Shown: positions 35,641-46,800, numbered from the stretch's first letter. The stretch is 64,000 nucleotides of DNA from Diploptera punctata (GCA_030220185.1 JASPKZ010007552.1:124001-188000); one strand, 5' to 3'. The notes: generated by a model not told the origin, from the letters alone. Program-made: numbers and translations.

Positions 35641-35975
35641 CGACCTCTGTGGTCTCGAGGAGCGTGCTGCCTTGTCACGCAGCGGGCCCGGATTCGGTCC
35701 CCGGTCGGAGCAGTTTTTCTGGGTGAGGTTTTTATCGGGGTTTTTCCTCACCTGTAAAACAAATGCGAGGAAAAGTTTAAGGCCGAAACGGTCCCCGAAA
35801 TCTTATGGCCATCATCATCATCATCATCTTTACCATTATGTTCATCACCATCCTTTACCGGTGTTGAAAGCAAAGGGAAGCTACCACACCTACAATTCCC
35901 TAGCAAAGTTGTAAAACATAGCATGAAAATGCTATGATTGCAGCGAAGTACCTGACCTCGGGCAGAATTACTATG
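35641..35975 (+). mobile_element. tRNA-derived SINE, long form (7180 family)
   Basis: Plus strand: GTGGTCTCGAGGAGCGTGC (A box region), CGGATTCGGTCCCCGG (B box), a GTTTTTCCTCACCTG body, an (ATC)n stretch at 35812-35830 and a tail with GCATGAAAATGCTATGATTG. Same order as 10500-10830 and 55871-56194, which run the other way. Confidence 0.85.
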
Positions 35976-36381
35976 GATGGATATAATATATATATATATA
36001 TAAACCGTTGAGAGGATAGGAGCAGTTCATTCACCTAGGGATATTCGAACAGTTGCCAACGTCTCTCCTGAGTTCTATTTAGGCTACTAGTATTATGAAT
36101 TACAGCAAGTTAGTTATATCGTGATTAGTGCTCGAGTCAGTCAGTGGGTTTACATCGGCTTGTTGGATTGGCAGGCAATTACTACCGAGCCTTGTGCTCG
36201 AAAAAGAGGCTTCGCCTTTGGGTCGAAATAAGTGCTTTAGTGTTAGTGCTATCTAGTGGGTGTTGACCACTGCATCAACAACTTTCAAGTGTAAGTGTTG
36301 GTGTTCAACCATTATTTGATTGGTTTTTTGGTGATTAAGAAAGTACTAGTGCGGTAAGACTATATCTTGGCCTCGCCAAGC

Positions 36382-36816
36382 ATGGCAGCCGTAATGCACG
36401 CTGCAGTGGATATGGAGGTGGATGAAGAGGGAGTTAGGCCCCTCGAACGTCGGGAATATTACATAATGAAATTTGAGGACCTAACAATCATGGATCTGAA
36501 TAGGCTGAATGCCTTGATAAAATCTATTCAGGATTCTATTTTTTTTCTATTTTTTTCTAATGGAAATTAATTCCACAAGAGTATACGTTCAGAATGATTG
36601 CTTCTTGAACAAAGCATGGAGCTTAAACAAGATCCACCGGGCAGACGTCGTTGATCCGAAAACATGAAGATATCCAACGTACCACAGACACGAATCAACT
36701 TAAGCCGCGGCTTCGCTGGTAACTACCCAAAAGAAATTTTCGGTATTAGCCGAACTTTAGTCAACCACTGAAACCCTCACAGCTGGGCCATCAAGTGAAA
36801 AAGATAAAAGCGGTTC
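36382..36816 (+). pseudogene. Gag N-terminal part of the 36-45 kb element
   Basis: ATG at 36382: MAAVMHAAVDMEVDEEGVRP, then IMDLNRLNALIKSIQDSIFF and a stop at 36568. The start resembles the MAA... start of gag copies at 1213 and 50150. Beyond the stop, text in other frames (LKPSQLGHQVKK) suggests the poorly conserved middle of gag, up to the Transib junction. Confidence 0.6.
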
Positions 36817-39800
36817 CACATAAACAACCATCCCACCGATTTTGGCGGCCAAAAGTGGATTTTCTGACATTTATTCTTGACAGGAAAAAAATAGCACATA
36901 TCAGAGCTGAATAATCATGCGATAATAAGGTATCCAATTTTAATCAGTCAGTGTTACCTTGACTCTGTACGATCAATCGAAAATTGACTGTCTCTCATAC
37001 TGCAAATATTTTTTCTCGCCGCTCTTTGTACAAGCATAAGTTCCACATAGATTATTGCTAATTAGAGATTATATTTTTAAGTGAATAGTTATGGATTGTC
37101 ATAAACCTGTAATTATTAACATATTTTAATTGTTTTTATCCTCTTGATATCTATTTTGATTCAGATAAAGCTTCTTCAAATTGGATATGTTTTTGGTTAT
37201 TTTCTGAAGCCAATTTGAACGAACTTCAGTATTTTAGTTATACTTCAGGGTATTTACCGGAACTTTTCGTTAGTGCCATAGAAAGGTTCAAGTGTTGGAT
37301 TAGCGATTTCTTGAAAATTGGTCGCGGATTCGCGAGGTTATCCATGATATATAGGTTTTAAAAAGGCATTAATAAAAATGTTGTTTTTTTACTAAGTGAT
37401 TATATCTATTTTAAATTTCTCGATTATTGTATTAGGGCCATTGGACGTCTATATATTGACTCGAAGAAAGCTGTTTAACATTATGCAACAGCAAAATTTG
37501 CTGGATTTTGATTAAATTAGATTTATTGGAAAATTACCTTTTATAGTATAACAGTTACTCAGACGAACAAATGAAGGAAATAAAACACAAAGTTTCACAT
37601 TTTAAGTCTGAATTGAAAATTAAATGGACCGGAGCACATAAGAAAGAGGACATATTTCTTAAAAAAATAGAGATTGGCTTCAAGGGATATTCACAATTTC
37701 TAAGGTAATAAGTCGAACAGGACGGCCAACCAAGAGATTTCAAGATTTGAGCGAAAGAAGCAAAAGAAGGAAAATATAGGATTTACGTAGCAGTACAGAC
37801 ACGGGTGTCCTGACTTATGCTGCAAATGTGAAATTAAGAACTACGGGAAGAAGATTTGCTTCTAAAGTACTGAAGGAAATAACCAGTTCTCCAAAGCCTG
37901 CAGGAAAATATAAGAAAGCATACTCTCTTAGTCTTCAGGAAGACAAAGCACAATTAGCGGCATTAAGAGCATTGGTCATGTTTGCAGAAGCTGGTGTTTC
38001 GAGAAGACAATATGAAGTAATAAGGAACACCAATACAAATATATATCCTTGGTACAGTGTACTACAAAAGGAAAAAATGGATTGCTATCCCGGATAAAAA
38101 ATCTTATATGTTACTGGTACTTGTGCTGCAATTAATTTTACAATAATTATTGGATCATACAGTTATACGATTGCTGACACATTTAGAGGAAGTTGTACAG
38201 ACTTTAAGTCAAAAATAAAGTGGCTTATTGGTGTTAATTTGCAAGTGGGGCTGTGATGGATCGCAACAAACTCAATATAAGCAGAAATTTCAGAATGATG
38301 CAGGACTCAGATGTAAATATTTTTCAGAGTCCTTTTGTACCACTTCAACTAATTTGTAGTACAAATAATGATACATTGATCTGGCAGAATCCAATTCCTT
38401 CTTCGCCCCTTTTTTAAATTCCTTTTTTTGCCTATTGTCGCCCTTTTAGAATAAGAATCGTTAAAGAATCTACTGATATAACTAATGAAGAAATGGAATA
38501 TGTAAAGAGCTCAACAAATATTCAACAAAACACTAAAGTGACTTTAGGAAAGATATTATTTTCATTTTATGTCAAGCACACAATGATGTTCACCATGGTT
38601 GACGCTAAGATATGTAATGCTGCCACTCAAATAACTTTCATTTGGTATAACATATAAAGATTTTAATTATTTAACAAATTCAAAAGACATTAAACCAAAA
38701 ACACTTCAATTCGGTTTATTTATTCTTCATACCAGAATTCGTATATTTGAAAATGTATTGCATTTTTCCTATAAACTACCTGTTAAGAAATTACAGTTAC
38801 GATCAGATAGATACAAAGACATTGTCAAGCAGAGGAAGTCAAATATTCAACGGGACATCAGAAATAAAATGGGGTTGATTGTTAATGTACCCAAGCACGG
38901 ATGTGACAATACAAATGATGGTAATAGTAGTAGAAGATTTTTCATAGACCCAGAATTAGCTCTCGAAATAACAGGTATTGATTAAAATCTAATATATCAT
39001 TTCAAAATAATACTAGAGACAATATCAACTGGACATATAATTAACGTCCAAAAATTTTAAGAATATACCATGGAAACTGCTGAGTTGTGTGTTCAGTTAT
39101 ATCTATGGCATCCGATGACACCTACGATGCACAAGATACTAATTCACGGTCCCATTGTAATAGAGAACGTCCTGCTACCTGTAGGTCAGCTGTCCGAAGA
39201 GGCAGAAGAATGAAGAAATAAATATTTTCGTCTGTACCGTCAAATCTACGCAAGTAAATTTTCTAGGGTATCGTGCAACCTATAGGCGTGCTTAACAGCT
39301 ACTGCTAAGTTCAGATACAGTTCTCTCTGGTATGAGGCCATAACTTAGAAAACGCACAAAACTTGCAAATCTGTAACCAGATATAGCTGAAACATCAGAT
39401 GAAGTGGAAGTATCTTCTATTAAAGAACTGTGACTCTAATAATCACAATCATCATCATCATTATTATCATCAAAGTGATAACTTGTATAAATATTTATGT
39501 TAAGTTTATGATTAGCCTTAACTGCCAGCAAATGCGAAACTAGAAATTTCAAGGATATCTTACAAAAGGACAAATTGTGCACATAATACTGCAGATTCTG
39601 GACATAGACTTAAAGTTCAATGCTTGTAGTAGTGCCTTATTTAGGTATAATTGATTGTAACAGTGCTCTTTATGAGGTTAGTTTCTCGTGTATGTTCATA
39701 GTAGGCCTACTTAATAATTGGATTATATAGTTTAAAAACGTAAAATATATTTTTACTCTAAAATGTACTACATTTCTCTTAAAATACAGTTATTTTAGTA

Positions 39801-39874
39801 AGAGGACACATTTATACTCAACTTAATTGCAAAAATAATTTTGGCCGCCTAAATCGTAAAAATACCCCACTGTG
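36817..39874 (+). mobile_element. Transib/RAG1-type DNA transposon, decayed
   Basis: The right end, read on the minus strand, is CACAGTGGGGTATTTTTACG followed by ATTTAGGCGGCCAAAA. The left side has CGATTTTGGCGGCCAAAA at 36837-36854, with a CACATAA heptamer-like start at 36817. CACAGTG is the RSS heptamer, and Transib termini begin with a CAC-type heptamer. The size (~3.06 kb) suits an autonomous Transib. The flanking pentamers GGTTC and CGTCC match at 3 of 5, a plausible eroded 5-bp duplication. It sits inside a gag ORF whose pieces flank it. Confidence 0.65.
37675..39240 (+). pseudogene. Transib/RAG1-core-like transposase remnant
   Basis: Fragments in order: GRPTKRFQDLSERSKRRK (near 37710), LRTTGRRFASKVLKEI (37830), GVSRRQYEVIRNTNTNIYPW (38000), CKWGCDGSQQTQYKQKF (38245), IWQNPIPSSP (38380), FRIRIVKESTDIT (38450), TMVDAKICNAA (38595), LRSDRYKDIVKQRK (38800), NDGNSSRRFF (38917) and MHKILIHGPIVIE with GQLSEEAEE (39130-39210). 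The D of CDG (38255), D of MVD (38601) and E of LSEEA (39196) sit where the RAG1/Transib DDE residues fall by motif order. DGNxxRRF parallels the GNFARKL of RAG1. Several stops and frameshifts; not functional. Confidence 0.7.
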
Positions 39875-40650
39875 CGTCCCTAAACCTCCTCGTGTGATAG
39901 CCAAAAAAAAACACACACACACACACAACCTGGAATGCAATCAAGTATTGCAGATCCTAAAGAGCTAAGGCCCCAGCCAACCACTCCTTTTGGCCACGGA
40001 GACCTTATCCAAATGAATAAGGTGATAAAGGCACTAATAAAAGCTTATCTAAAAGTGGGGAACATACGGGAGTGTATTAGATATTACGCTACCTCAGAGG
40101 AAGATTTCCACACTCTGAAACTATATTTTTAAAATTTCAACAAGCAGTATTATACGTCCCAGCTAAAGAAAAACCTTACTCTGGTAAATGTTCTAAAACG
40201 CCTTCCCTCTACCACGTTTGTAGAGGATATCAGGGAAGTATTTGTTTATTTTGGGTATCTTATATGTACTAGAAAAGCTGACTAAAAAGGAAAACGACAC
40301 TAAATCCCTCTTCGACTCATCATCACAGAGTTGGAGAATAGTTACCAAGCTGGATAAATCTACAATCTTACAAAACGGTTGTCTCGGTGGAACCGTACCG
40401 ACCACGTTCTGGCATGAAAAAGTATTTCTGGTTCCAGAATTTCAACCATACCTTTGCGGGATGCTATTTTATGCCCCGCTGCGTAATATGTGCCGGTGCA
40501 CATAATCACAAGGAATGCATCGTAAATGCGGAGGCACTAATTATTCCTGATAAACAAAAATGTTCAAATTGAGCGGCGTCAAGGCATCCCCCATCCTATC
40601 ATAGATGCCCAGCATATCTGAAATCAAAAGAACCCTAACAACCAGCACCG
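39875..40650 (+). pseudogene. Gag C-terminal part of the 36-45 kb element
   Basis: Resumes after the transposon with FGHGDLIQMNKVIKALIKAY, VGNIRECIRYYATSEEDFHT, then VLKRLPSTTF. At 40387 in another frame, MEPYRPRSGMKKYFWFQNFN is a first knuckle whose first two cysteines are lost, followed by CVICAGAHNHKEC, an intact-looking second knuckle. CSN near 40561 marks the third knuckle, broken by a stop. An (AC)n run at 39911-39927 lies just inside. Confidence 0.8.
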
Positions 40651-40699
40651 TTCCCGCACTTTCATTTTTGTGAAAGGGACTTCTGGTATTTCATTAGTA

Positions 40700-41570
40700 T
40701 GGTTATTTCTGGCACCAAACCTCCGACAACAGCGGAGTTAGACTCGATTGGCCCTATCCAACTTGCTGGATGAGCACAGCAAACGCTCCAGGATACACAT
40801 CCTATGTGGGCTGGCCTGCAAAATCCAATGGAGCGTTTCCTGTTCTTATACGAATTGGTGAATGTATGTTTTGGTTACAATTTATAAATTCACCACCGAT
40901 AGCTATCTCAGTATCATGGCATTTATGCCAATGGAATAGCCATAGAGGTTCATTAACTTGATACACTAATACAATAAAGAAATGTAGACATTATTCTCCT
41001 CAATGAAACCCACCCTAAACCCAAAGATCGGTTTACGATCTCGAAGTTTTCCATTTACCAAACTGTCCGTCTTGAAGGTCTCATTGGGGTACAGCGATAT
41101 GAAGTACAATGTCCATTAGTCACAGATAGGCCATACTTCCGCGGCTTCAATTTATTGAAGCTACCGAAATATTGCTTCCAATTTCCCATAACGAAATCAT
41201 ATTTATTAATTCTATATACAAATATCCAACCCGCTTACTGACGAGACACGACATCAGTGCTCTCACGTCTGTCTCTCGCAGCTATCTATCAGCGAGAGAT
41301 TTCAATTCTAAACATCGTTTCTGGAACTGTCGTGTCCAAAATTCCTCGGGTGTAATCGTACAGAATTTCTGTCAACTTCACAACATAATATCTCCGGCCG
41401 AAGGGATCATGCATTTTTCGAAACACAGCTTTTGGCACAATTTCGGACGTCCTTGATATAGTACAATAGAAGAATGTTTCCATATCTCTACACATCACAA
41501 TCACTATAAACGCTCTGGAGTAGACACTGACCATACACCTGTACTCTCCAAGCTCACATTATATTTACTA
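40700..41570 (+). pseudogene. ORF2 endonuclease domain (APE-type)
   Basis: VDIILLNETHPKPKDRF (about 40986-41035) carries the metal-binding E. ISIYKYPTR-like text (41215), YLSARDFNSKHRFWNC (about 41285-41335; family GDFN) and GVDTDHTPVLSKLTL (near 41518; family SDH) follow in order. Apurinic-type endonuclease of a Jockey-like ORF2, with frameshifts. The G of GDFN reads R and the S of SDH reads T. Confidence 0.75.
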
Positions 41571-42430
41571 CAACTAAGTGGCGGCGAAGACTATGCCTCT
41601 CTCACTGTGCTGCATACTGGAACCAATATTGTGAACAGCACGTTGCAGTAGCGTATGCCCTGTATTGCGTAAAACAGGATTTGCATAATTGATTGTGTCA
41701 TAGTATATGCTAATCACATTTTGTTCAATTGTAGTTGCAATATACAACATTTGTGCTAGGTTGTACAGCTCTGAGATCCTTGTGTACATTGGGGACGAAA
41801 AGATAATTTCGAGACATTTATTTTGTATGACCTGAACGCTCTTTTTGTGACAAGAAGCGAGGATACTCAAGGCTTCACAGTTATACAGCAACATGCTGTG
41901 CATTACAGATTTATACAGAGTACGATTGATCCACGTAGATGATATAGGAGACTTGAAAAATTGATATAGTAAAGCAATTGCTGCATTTGATTCATTAATT
42001 AGTTTCTAAACATGAATTTTGAACGTAAGTTTGGAATCCAGGCGGACTCAATGATACTTCACTGAATACTAAAGACGGATTTGATGAGCTATCAACGTTA
42101 GTAGATCGGGAGGACGTCTGTGGGTTTTACTAAACAAGACAGCTTGATCTCGTTTGCATTTAGCTGGATGTTCCACAGACGTAACCAGGTATGGCTATTA
42201 TCAAAGGCTCGTTGGGTATAGTGGATGTTGTGAGGTAATCCACAGAAAGAAGATGGATAATACAAACGTGTATTATCAGCGAAGGAAGCTATGTGGACAT
42301 GGGGAAAAGATGGAAAATCTGACATATATAATGTGTACAGGATGGGTGAGAGAACTGCACCTTGTGGAACTTCTGCCAAAAGTGGCTTGCACTCAGAATT
42401 ATACCCACTAACGGACACATGAAGTTACCG
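41571..42430 (-). pseudogene. Inverted RT palm-to-C-terminus fragment
   Basis: On the minus strand: VPQGAVLSPILYTLYMSDFP and FADNTRLYY (family FADD; second D is N) at 42418-42230, then the thumb, and LLYNCEALSILASCHKKSVQ with IQNKCLEIIFSSP in 41903-41780, ending near 41574. A Jockey-type RT C-terminal half, opposite in orientation to its surroundings and placed between endonuclease and RT of the plus-strand element. Confidence 0.8.
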
Positions 42431-42739
42431 GTTTCCCTCTCTGTTCAGTCCACACAGCATTTAGAAAAAATCATCTTAAATTTTCAGGCGACGACACAAA
42501 TTGTTCTTACATTATCAACAAAATAAACAACTCACACTACACAATAAAAATTCAACGATCCCACACTAGATAATTATGTACACGATATGCGCTATTGTCT
42601 ACCATTATACAGACGTTCGGCTCTTATCAATACACACAACTTCACAATCGATACGCTCATCTGGTACGGGTGCGATTTTAATAATTAAAACAAAACCGAG
42701 CCGAGGAGACTATGTCCCAGCAAAATAAAAATCGCACAC

Positions 42740-43614
42740 CTCCCTGGTAAATTTTAAAACGGTTAAAAATATTTAGTAGAAACCCAGCTCGTCCTGTTGG
42801 AATTGAAAATAATGGCTCTTGGGCGTATCACCCTGGTGATAAGGCACAAGCCCTTGCCAGCAATCTTGCAAATCTTTCCCGTCCACATGAGTTCGATGCC
42901 CCGGTTCATGAGGCTGAGGTAAACAACGTGATCACTATTCCTCTTGGAACTCCACTCCACAAATCTTTCCTAATATACGTTTCACCGAGGTTCTGACACT
43001 TGTCCGGAACTACAATCGAAATCGTGCCCCTGACAGCGATGGTGTCAAGCACCTTCCTACCAAACGCTTAATCCTCCTATTATACATTTTGAAATATTGT
43101 ATTAAACTACAATATTTCCCTGACCCTTGGAAAACTGCAAAGCTAATCACCAATCCAAAACCTGGGAAAGACCGTTCCCTACCGGAAAACTTGCGACCAA
43201 TCAGTCTGCAACCACTGCTCGGCAACATTTTGGAGGAACTAATTTTGTCTAGACTAAAAATTGAAGTCTTGGATAAAAATGTTTTACCAAATCACTAATT
43301 TGGATTTAGAAATTCACATAGTATTCCGCTGCAACTAGCCTGACTGATTGGTCAAATTATTACGGGCTTCAATAAGAAACGTAGTACCACTGCGGTGTTC
43401 CTTGATATTGAAAAAGCTTTTGATACGACTTGGATAGATGGACTTAACTCCAGGTTAATCAAATTTGAAATTTTGGCATCATTAATTAAAATTATAGCTA
43501 AATACCTCACTAACCGACAATTTTGTGTATGTTAGTAGGTGTAAATTTGGCTGTAAGCCACTCTTGGTGGGAGTACAACAAGGCGCAGTCCTATCTCCTC
43601 TACTGTACACAATA
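42740..43614 (+). pseudogene. RT fingers and palm of the 36-45 kb element
   Basis: SRNPARPVGIENNGSWAYHP near 42778, YFPDPWKTAKLITNPKPGKD (43113), LPENLRPISLQPLLGNILEE (43180), FRNSHSIPLQL (43309), STTAVFLDIEKAFDTTW (43385, motif with catalytic D) and VPQ-type VGVQQGAVLSPLLYTI-like text near 43570. Stops at 43298 and later. It breaks at TACACAATA, where the TA-flanked element enters. Confidence 0.8.
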
Positions 43615-44495
43615 GAGGAACTTCGGGTAATTTGGATCCCTATTTTGAATTTGTTTTTCTTCTTTTAATTAAGGGATTTGAATTTTGTTTAATTACAGTG
43701 ATTATCATTAGTGTTGTAACTATGAAAGAGGATTGCTATTTTATTCAAATATGGAAACATCTTCATAATTTATAAACTGTTTACATTGCAAGAAAGGTCT
43801 AATTTAACAAGCATATTCGGATAAAGTGGACCTCAGAGTCCACCATAGATTTTACTCTATTTTTAAGTTTATTTACTCTATTAATCTATATAGAGAGGCG
43901 CAGATTAATCTGAAACTATTTATGAGTGATAATAATTAAAAAGCGTTGATATTTATTTAATGTTTCGAAAAATTATTGTTAAATATAACATTCACAAGTC
44001 ATTTAATTGCATAAAGGGAAGGTCTTTGGATTTAGTAAAATACAAGGGTACTAAATTAATTTAAATAAGTGAATGGTTTTTACACGTAGCATCCTCATTC
44101 GTGTAAAGTGGAACCAGGTCCTCGTGGAGGGTCCACATTAACGAAATTCCTTTGTTATGTTTAATTATTTTATACAGCCACCATGTCACATATTATCAAA
44201 CCAAACCTGTCAGTATATTAAAACAGCATCTACGTAATATAATACATTTAGGAGTTTTTTTTAACATTTGTAATATTCAATAGCAGAAATTAAGAATTGA
44301 TTCATATAGAGTGTTATTTTCATAAATATCACAAATAAACCCTTCTTCGCACCAATAATAAAATAAACTGGCCTTGAGCCCGACAGTTGATGAGGGAAAG
44401 AAGTTAAAATATTTTCTGTTCAAGGGCAGCACCAATTAATGAATATATTAACAGGGACCACACAAACAGAAGGAATCACATTAACCGAACTTCCC
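43615..44495. mobile_element. TA-flanked inverted-repeat element in the RT
   Basis: Left end GAGGAACTTCGGGTAATTTG and right end (inverted) GGGAAGTTCGGTTAATGTG match at about 18 of 23 positions. TA flanks both sides (43613-43614 and 44496-44497). Removing 43615-44495 plus one TA lets the RT text run from LLYTI into the next palm motif. A TA duplication with short inverted repeats suggests a Tc1/mariner/pogo-type non-autonomous element. No transposase is seen. Internal GTGGACC...GGTCCAC-like motifs recur at 43828 and 44143. Confidence 0.6.
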
Positions 44496-44950
44496 TATAT
44501 ATTATCCGATCTTTCTACTATCCTTCATATCCAGACCGCATAATTCGCCGTTGATACCTGCTTTTTCTTCCCAATCAATATTTCGTTCCATTCCTAGACG
44601 AATATCCATTTTCCAAAATGCGCTCAGAAGTTATTTATCTTTGATTCCAGATATGGAACATAAAAAATGAATACAACCAAAACCCAGGCGACCATGTTCA
44701 CTACAAAGGTGCTCTTCTATCCAACTCACTTTCGGCACTCTACAACACCGCTTAGAACCTTCAGTCAAGTACCTTTAGTGTCCATCCCGACTCCAAGCTA
44801 CGTTCAACATTTATATTCGGTATTTACAACATAAAACGAATACAGCTACAGCTATTTTATATCGATTTTTCAAGTCGCGTACATTGTAACGCAGTACAAA
44901 CATACACTTTTTACTCGCTTTATATTAGCTTGACCTGTATCTGTCTATCT
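44496..44950 (+). pseudogene. RT palm/thumb remainder of the 36-45 kb element
   Basis: LSDLSTILHIQTA then FAVDT (the FADD box; about 44540-44560), NTTKTQATMFTTKV (44665) and a VKYL-type segment (44768) in shifted frames are the motifs expected after VPQGAVLSP. Strongly decayed. Confidence 0.5.
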
Positions 44951-45170
44951 ATGTAACGGAATGTTTCAACACGATTTTTACCACTTAAAAACATTGGACG
45001 AACTTGAAACTTTGTATACAAGTAAAATACCAATGACATTTCAATCATTTGATAATTTGTTTTCTAAGATCATGGCCAGAATCAACAGGGCATCAAAAAA
45101 TAAATACCGGTATAATAGGTTGCGGACGTATCGACTTTTAGTCCATCATTGAAAGAAATTAATATTATAT

Positions 45171-45261
45171 CCTCTGGTAGCTCAGTTGATAGAGCGGTGG
45201 ACTGTAGTGGTATATAATTTCAGTAATCCACAGATCAATGGTTCAAATCCGGTCCGGAGGA
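45171..45261 (+). tRNA. tRNA-Tyr (anticodon GTA) with 18-nt intron
   Basis: Exon 1 is 45171-45207 and exon 2 is 45226-45261. The acceptor stem CCTCTGG/CCGGAGG pairs fully (one T-G), with discriminator A. The D arm is GCTC..GAGC, and the anticodon stem is GTGGA/TCCAC around CTGTAG + A, with GTA at 45204-45206. The intron TGGTATATAATTTCAGTA sits one base 3' of the anticodon, the canonical position for eukaryotic tRNA-Tyr. The B box is GGTTCAAATCC. The T stem AATGG/CCGGT has one A-G mismatch and a T-G pair, the only blemish. No CCA is encoded, as expected. Probably functional, or very recently so. Confidence 0.92.
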
Positions 45262-45268
45262 TTTTTTT
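45262..45268 (+). terminator. Pol III T7 terminator of tRNA-Tyr
   Basis: Seven T directly after the discriminator base, the standard RNA polymerase III stop. Confidence 0.85.
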
Positions 45269-45466
45269 CAGAAGAGTATTACTTTTAGCTCATACGATAA
45301 TAGTATCAAATTTAAAGATATTTACATTTTTATCTTATTCTGTAAAATATGAATGACAATTTTGTAAACTTACCACATTGTGATTATCCGAAGATATGAG
45401 AAGGATACGATTAACTGTAACTATTTATTTATATTAAAATATTAAAAAATATTATAATACTGTTAG

Positions 45467-45467
<1 letters not shown>

Positions 45468-45511
<44 letters not shown>

Positions 45512-45600
45512 TTAATAATAATAATATTAATAATATTAATAATAATATTAATAATATTAATAATATTAATAATAATAATATTAATAATAATAATAATAAT
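45468..45600. repeat. (AAT)n/(ATT)n microsatellite
   Basis: About 130 bp of AAT units with interspersed ATT. The Leu-rich ORF across it is an artefact. Confidence 0.95.
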
Positions 45601-45701
45601 TTTAAAAGTATATAATTATATTCGTGCGTAGACACTAAAAATATCGTAGGCAATTAAATTTTCATGAGATTCCGGTTTATGACAATCAATTAAAGTACAA
45701 A

Positions 45702-46171
45702 AAAATAATAGTTTAAAAAAACTAAAACAACACCCCTTATTAGAAAACCGAACTAAAAAAAGAAAAATAATTGTAATTTCCAACGCGCTTGGGATAAAAT
45801 TAAAGTGGTCAACAAAAAAACATCTCCAACACATTTAGAATAAAACTGAGGTTATCTACAAAAAAAACATAATTTTACCATCAAAAGCGTGGGGTGCTTT
45901 TTATGGTTTTTACGTTTTCTTCTTAGAGACTTTACTTTTACCAATATATGTTTATTATCTAATATATTAATTGATCCAGAGCACCCCACACTTTTGATGG
46001 TAAAATTATTGTTTTGTAGATAACTCTAGTTTTATTCTTGATGTGTTGCAGATGATTTTTTTGTTGACCACTTTAATTTTATCCCAAGCGCGTTGGAAAT
46101 TAAAATTATTTTTCATTTTTTAGTATGGTTTTCTAATAAGGCGTGTTGTTTTAGTTTTTTAACTATTATTT
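45702..46171. mobile_element. Foldback element (~470 bp palindrome)
   Basis: Left arm 45702-45897 and right arm 45981-46171 are inverted copies with few differences: TAAAACAACACCCCTTATTAG against CTAATAAGGCGTGTTGTTTTA, the CCAACGCGCTTGGGATAAAA block, and the inner GTGGGGTGC pair. The loop is 83 bp. No coding capacity, so MITE-like. The right edge meets an RT ORF directly. Confidence 0.85.
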
Positions 46172-46176
46172 ATTCG

Positions 46177-46531
46177 AGCTATGATTCGCAGCATGCTGCT
46201 GTATGGGTATGAGGCATTGATCATCCTCGCACTGTATCGCTAAAAGAAAGTTCAGATTATAAAAAGAAAATACCTCAAAATTATATTTTAGGCAATCAGA
46301 TACACGAGGATCTCCGAGCTTCAAGACGTTGTGCAGATTCCTTACATGGCTGCCACAATCCAAGATAAGCTCCACAAAATATTTGATTTTACATCTGATC
46401 ATTTTATTGAATTGTTACCCAGTGTGGGATATCTGCCACAGCGGCGTGATGTACACAAAAACTTATCACCAGGTTTCGCCCTCACTGATGGCCTGGAACA
46501 AGAAATGAGTGAAGTGCTGTCCCTCGGGTAG
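46177..46531 (+). pseudogene. Jockey-like RT C-terminal end
   Basis: MIRSMLLYGYEALIILALYR, a stop, KKVQIIKRKYLKIIF, a stop, then an intact YTRISELQDVVQIPYMAATI and GYLPQRRDVHKNLSPGFALT to the natural stop at 46529. Gives the true C-terminus of the ORF2 family whose gag is found at 1, 25, 40 and 48 kb (the 3' sequences match). Two in-frame stops; 5' end lost at the foldback element. Confidence 0.8.
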
Positions 46532-46800
46532 TGTGGCTCATTCCAAGCTGTCTGATTTCCGACTCTAGGCTTTCACGGAAGCATGGTTTACGATGCCCAC
46601 CTCAGGTGACCATGCCCTCATATCTCCAAAAGCATGACCTCTGCGGACATTAACACCAATGCTGCCAAATGGGCTAAGGTTAAGTGATTAATCCCAGACT
46701 TATAGCAAACAAGTAATTAGCTGCCAGGGACCCATTAGCTGATTACAGAACGCAGCTCCCTGGGCGAAGCTAGTCTTCGTTGCTATCTTGACTTGATCGG
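46532..46800 (+). other. 3' untranslated region after the RT stop
   Basis: Starts TGTGGCTCATTCCAAGCTG and later has GATTTCCGACTCTAGGC and TTAGCTGCCAGGGACCC. The same segments follow gag directly, without ORF2, at 27.95 kb and 48.2 kb. Confidence 0.65.

Larger units (their letters stand above)
35990..44950 (+). mobile_element. Jockey-like non-LTR retrotransposon with three nested insertions
   Basis: One plus-strand element can be followed across 9 kb: 5' leader (35990-36381), gag N-part, gag C-part (from 39875), endonuclease (40700-41570), RT fingers to palm (42740-43614) and RT palm to thumb (44496-44950). The interruptions are a Transib/RAG1-type transposon (36817-39874), an inverted RT fragment of a relative (41571-42430), and a TA-flanked inverted-repeat element (43615-44495). 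Removing these restores the expected order of conserved motifs. All ORFs carry stops and frameshifts, so the copy is dead. Confidence 0.75.

Noticed and set aside
45429..45653. Leucine-rich ORF
   Set aside because: Artefact of the (AAT)n/(ATT)n repeat.
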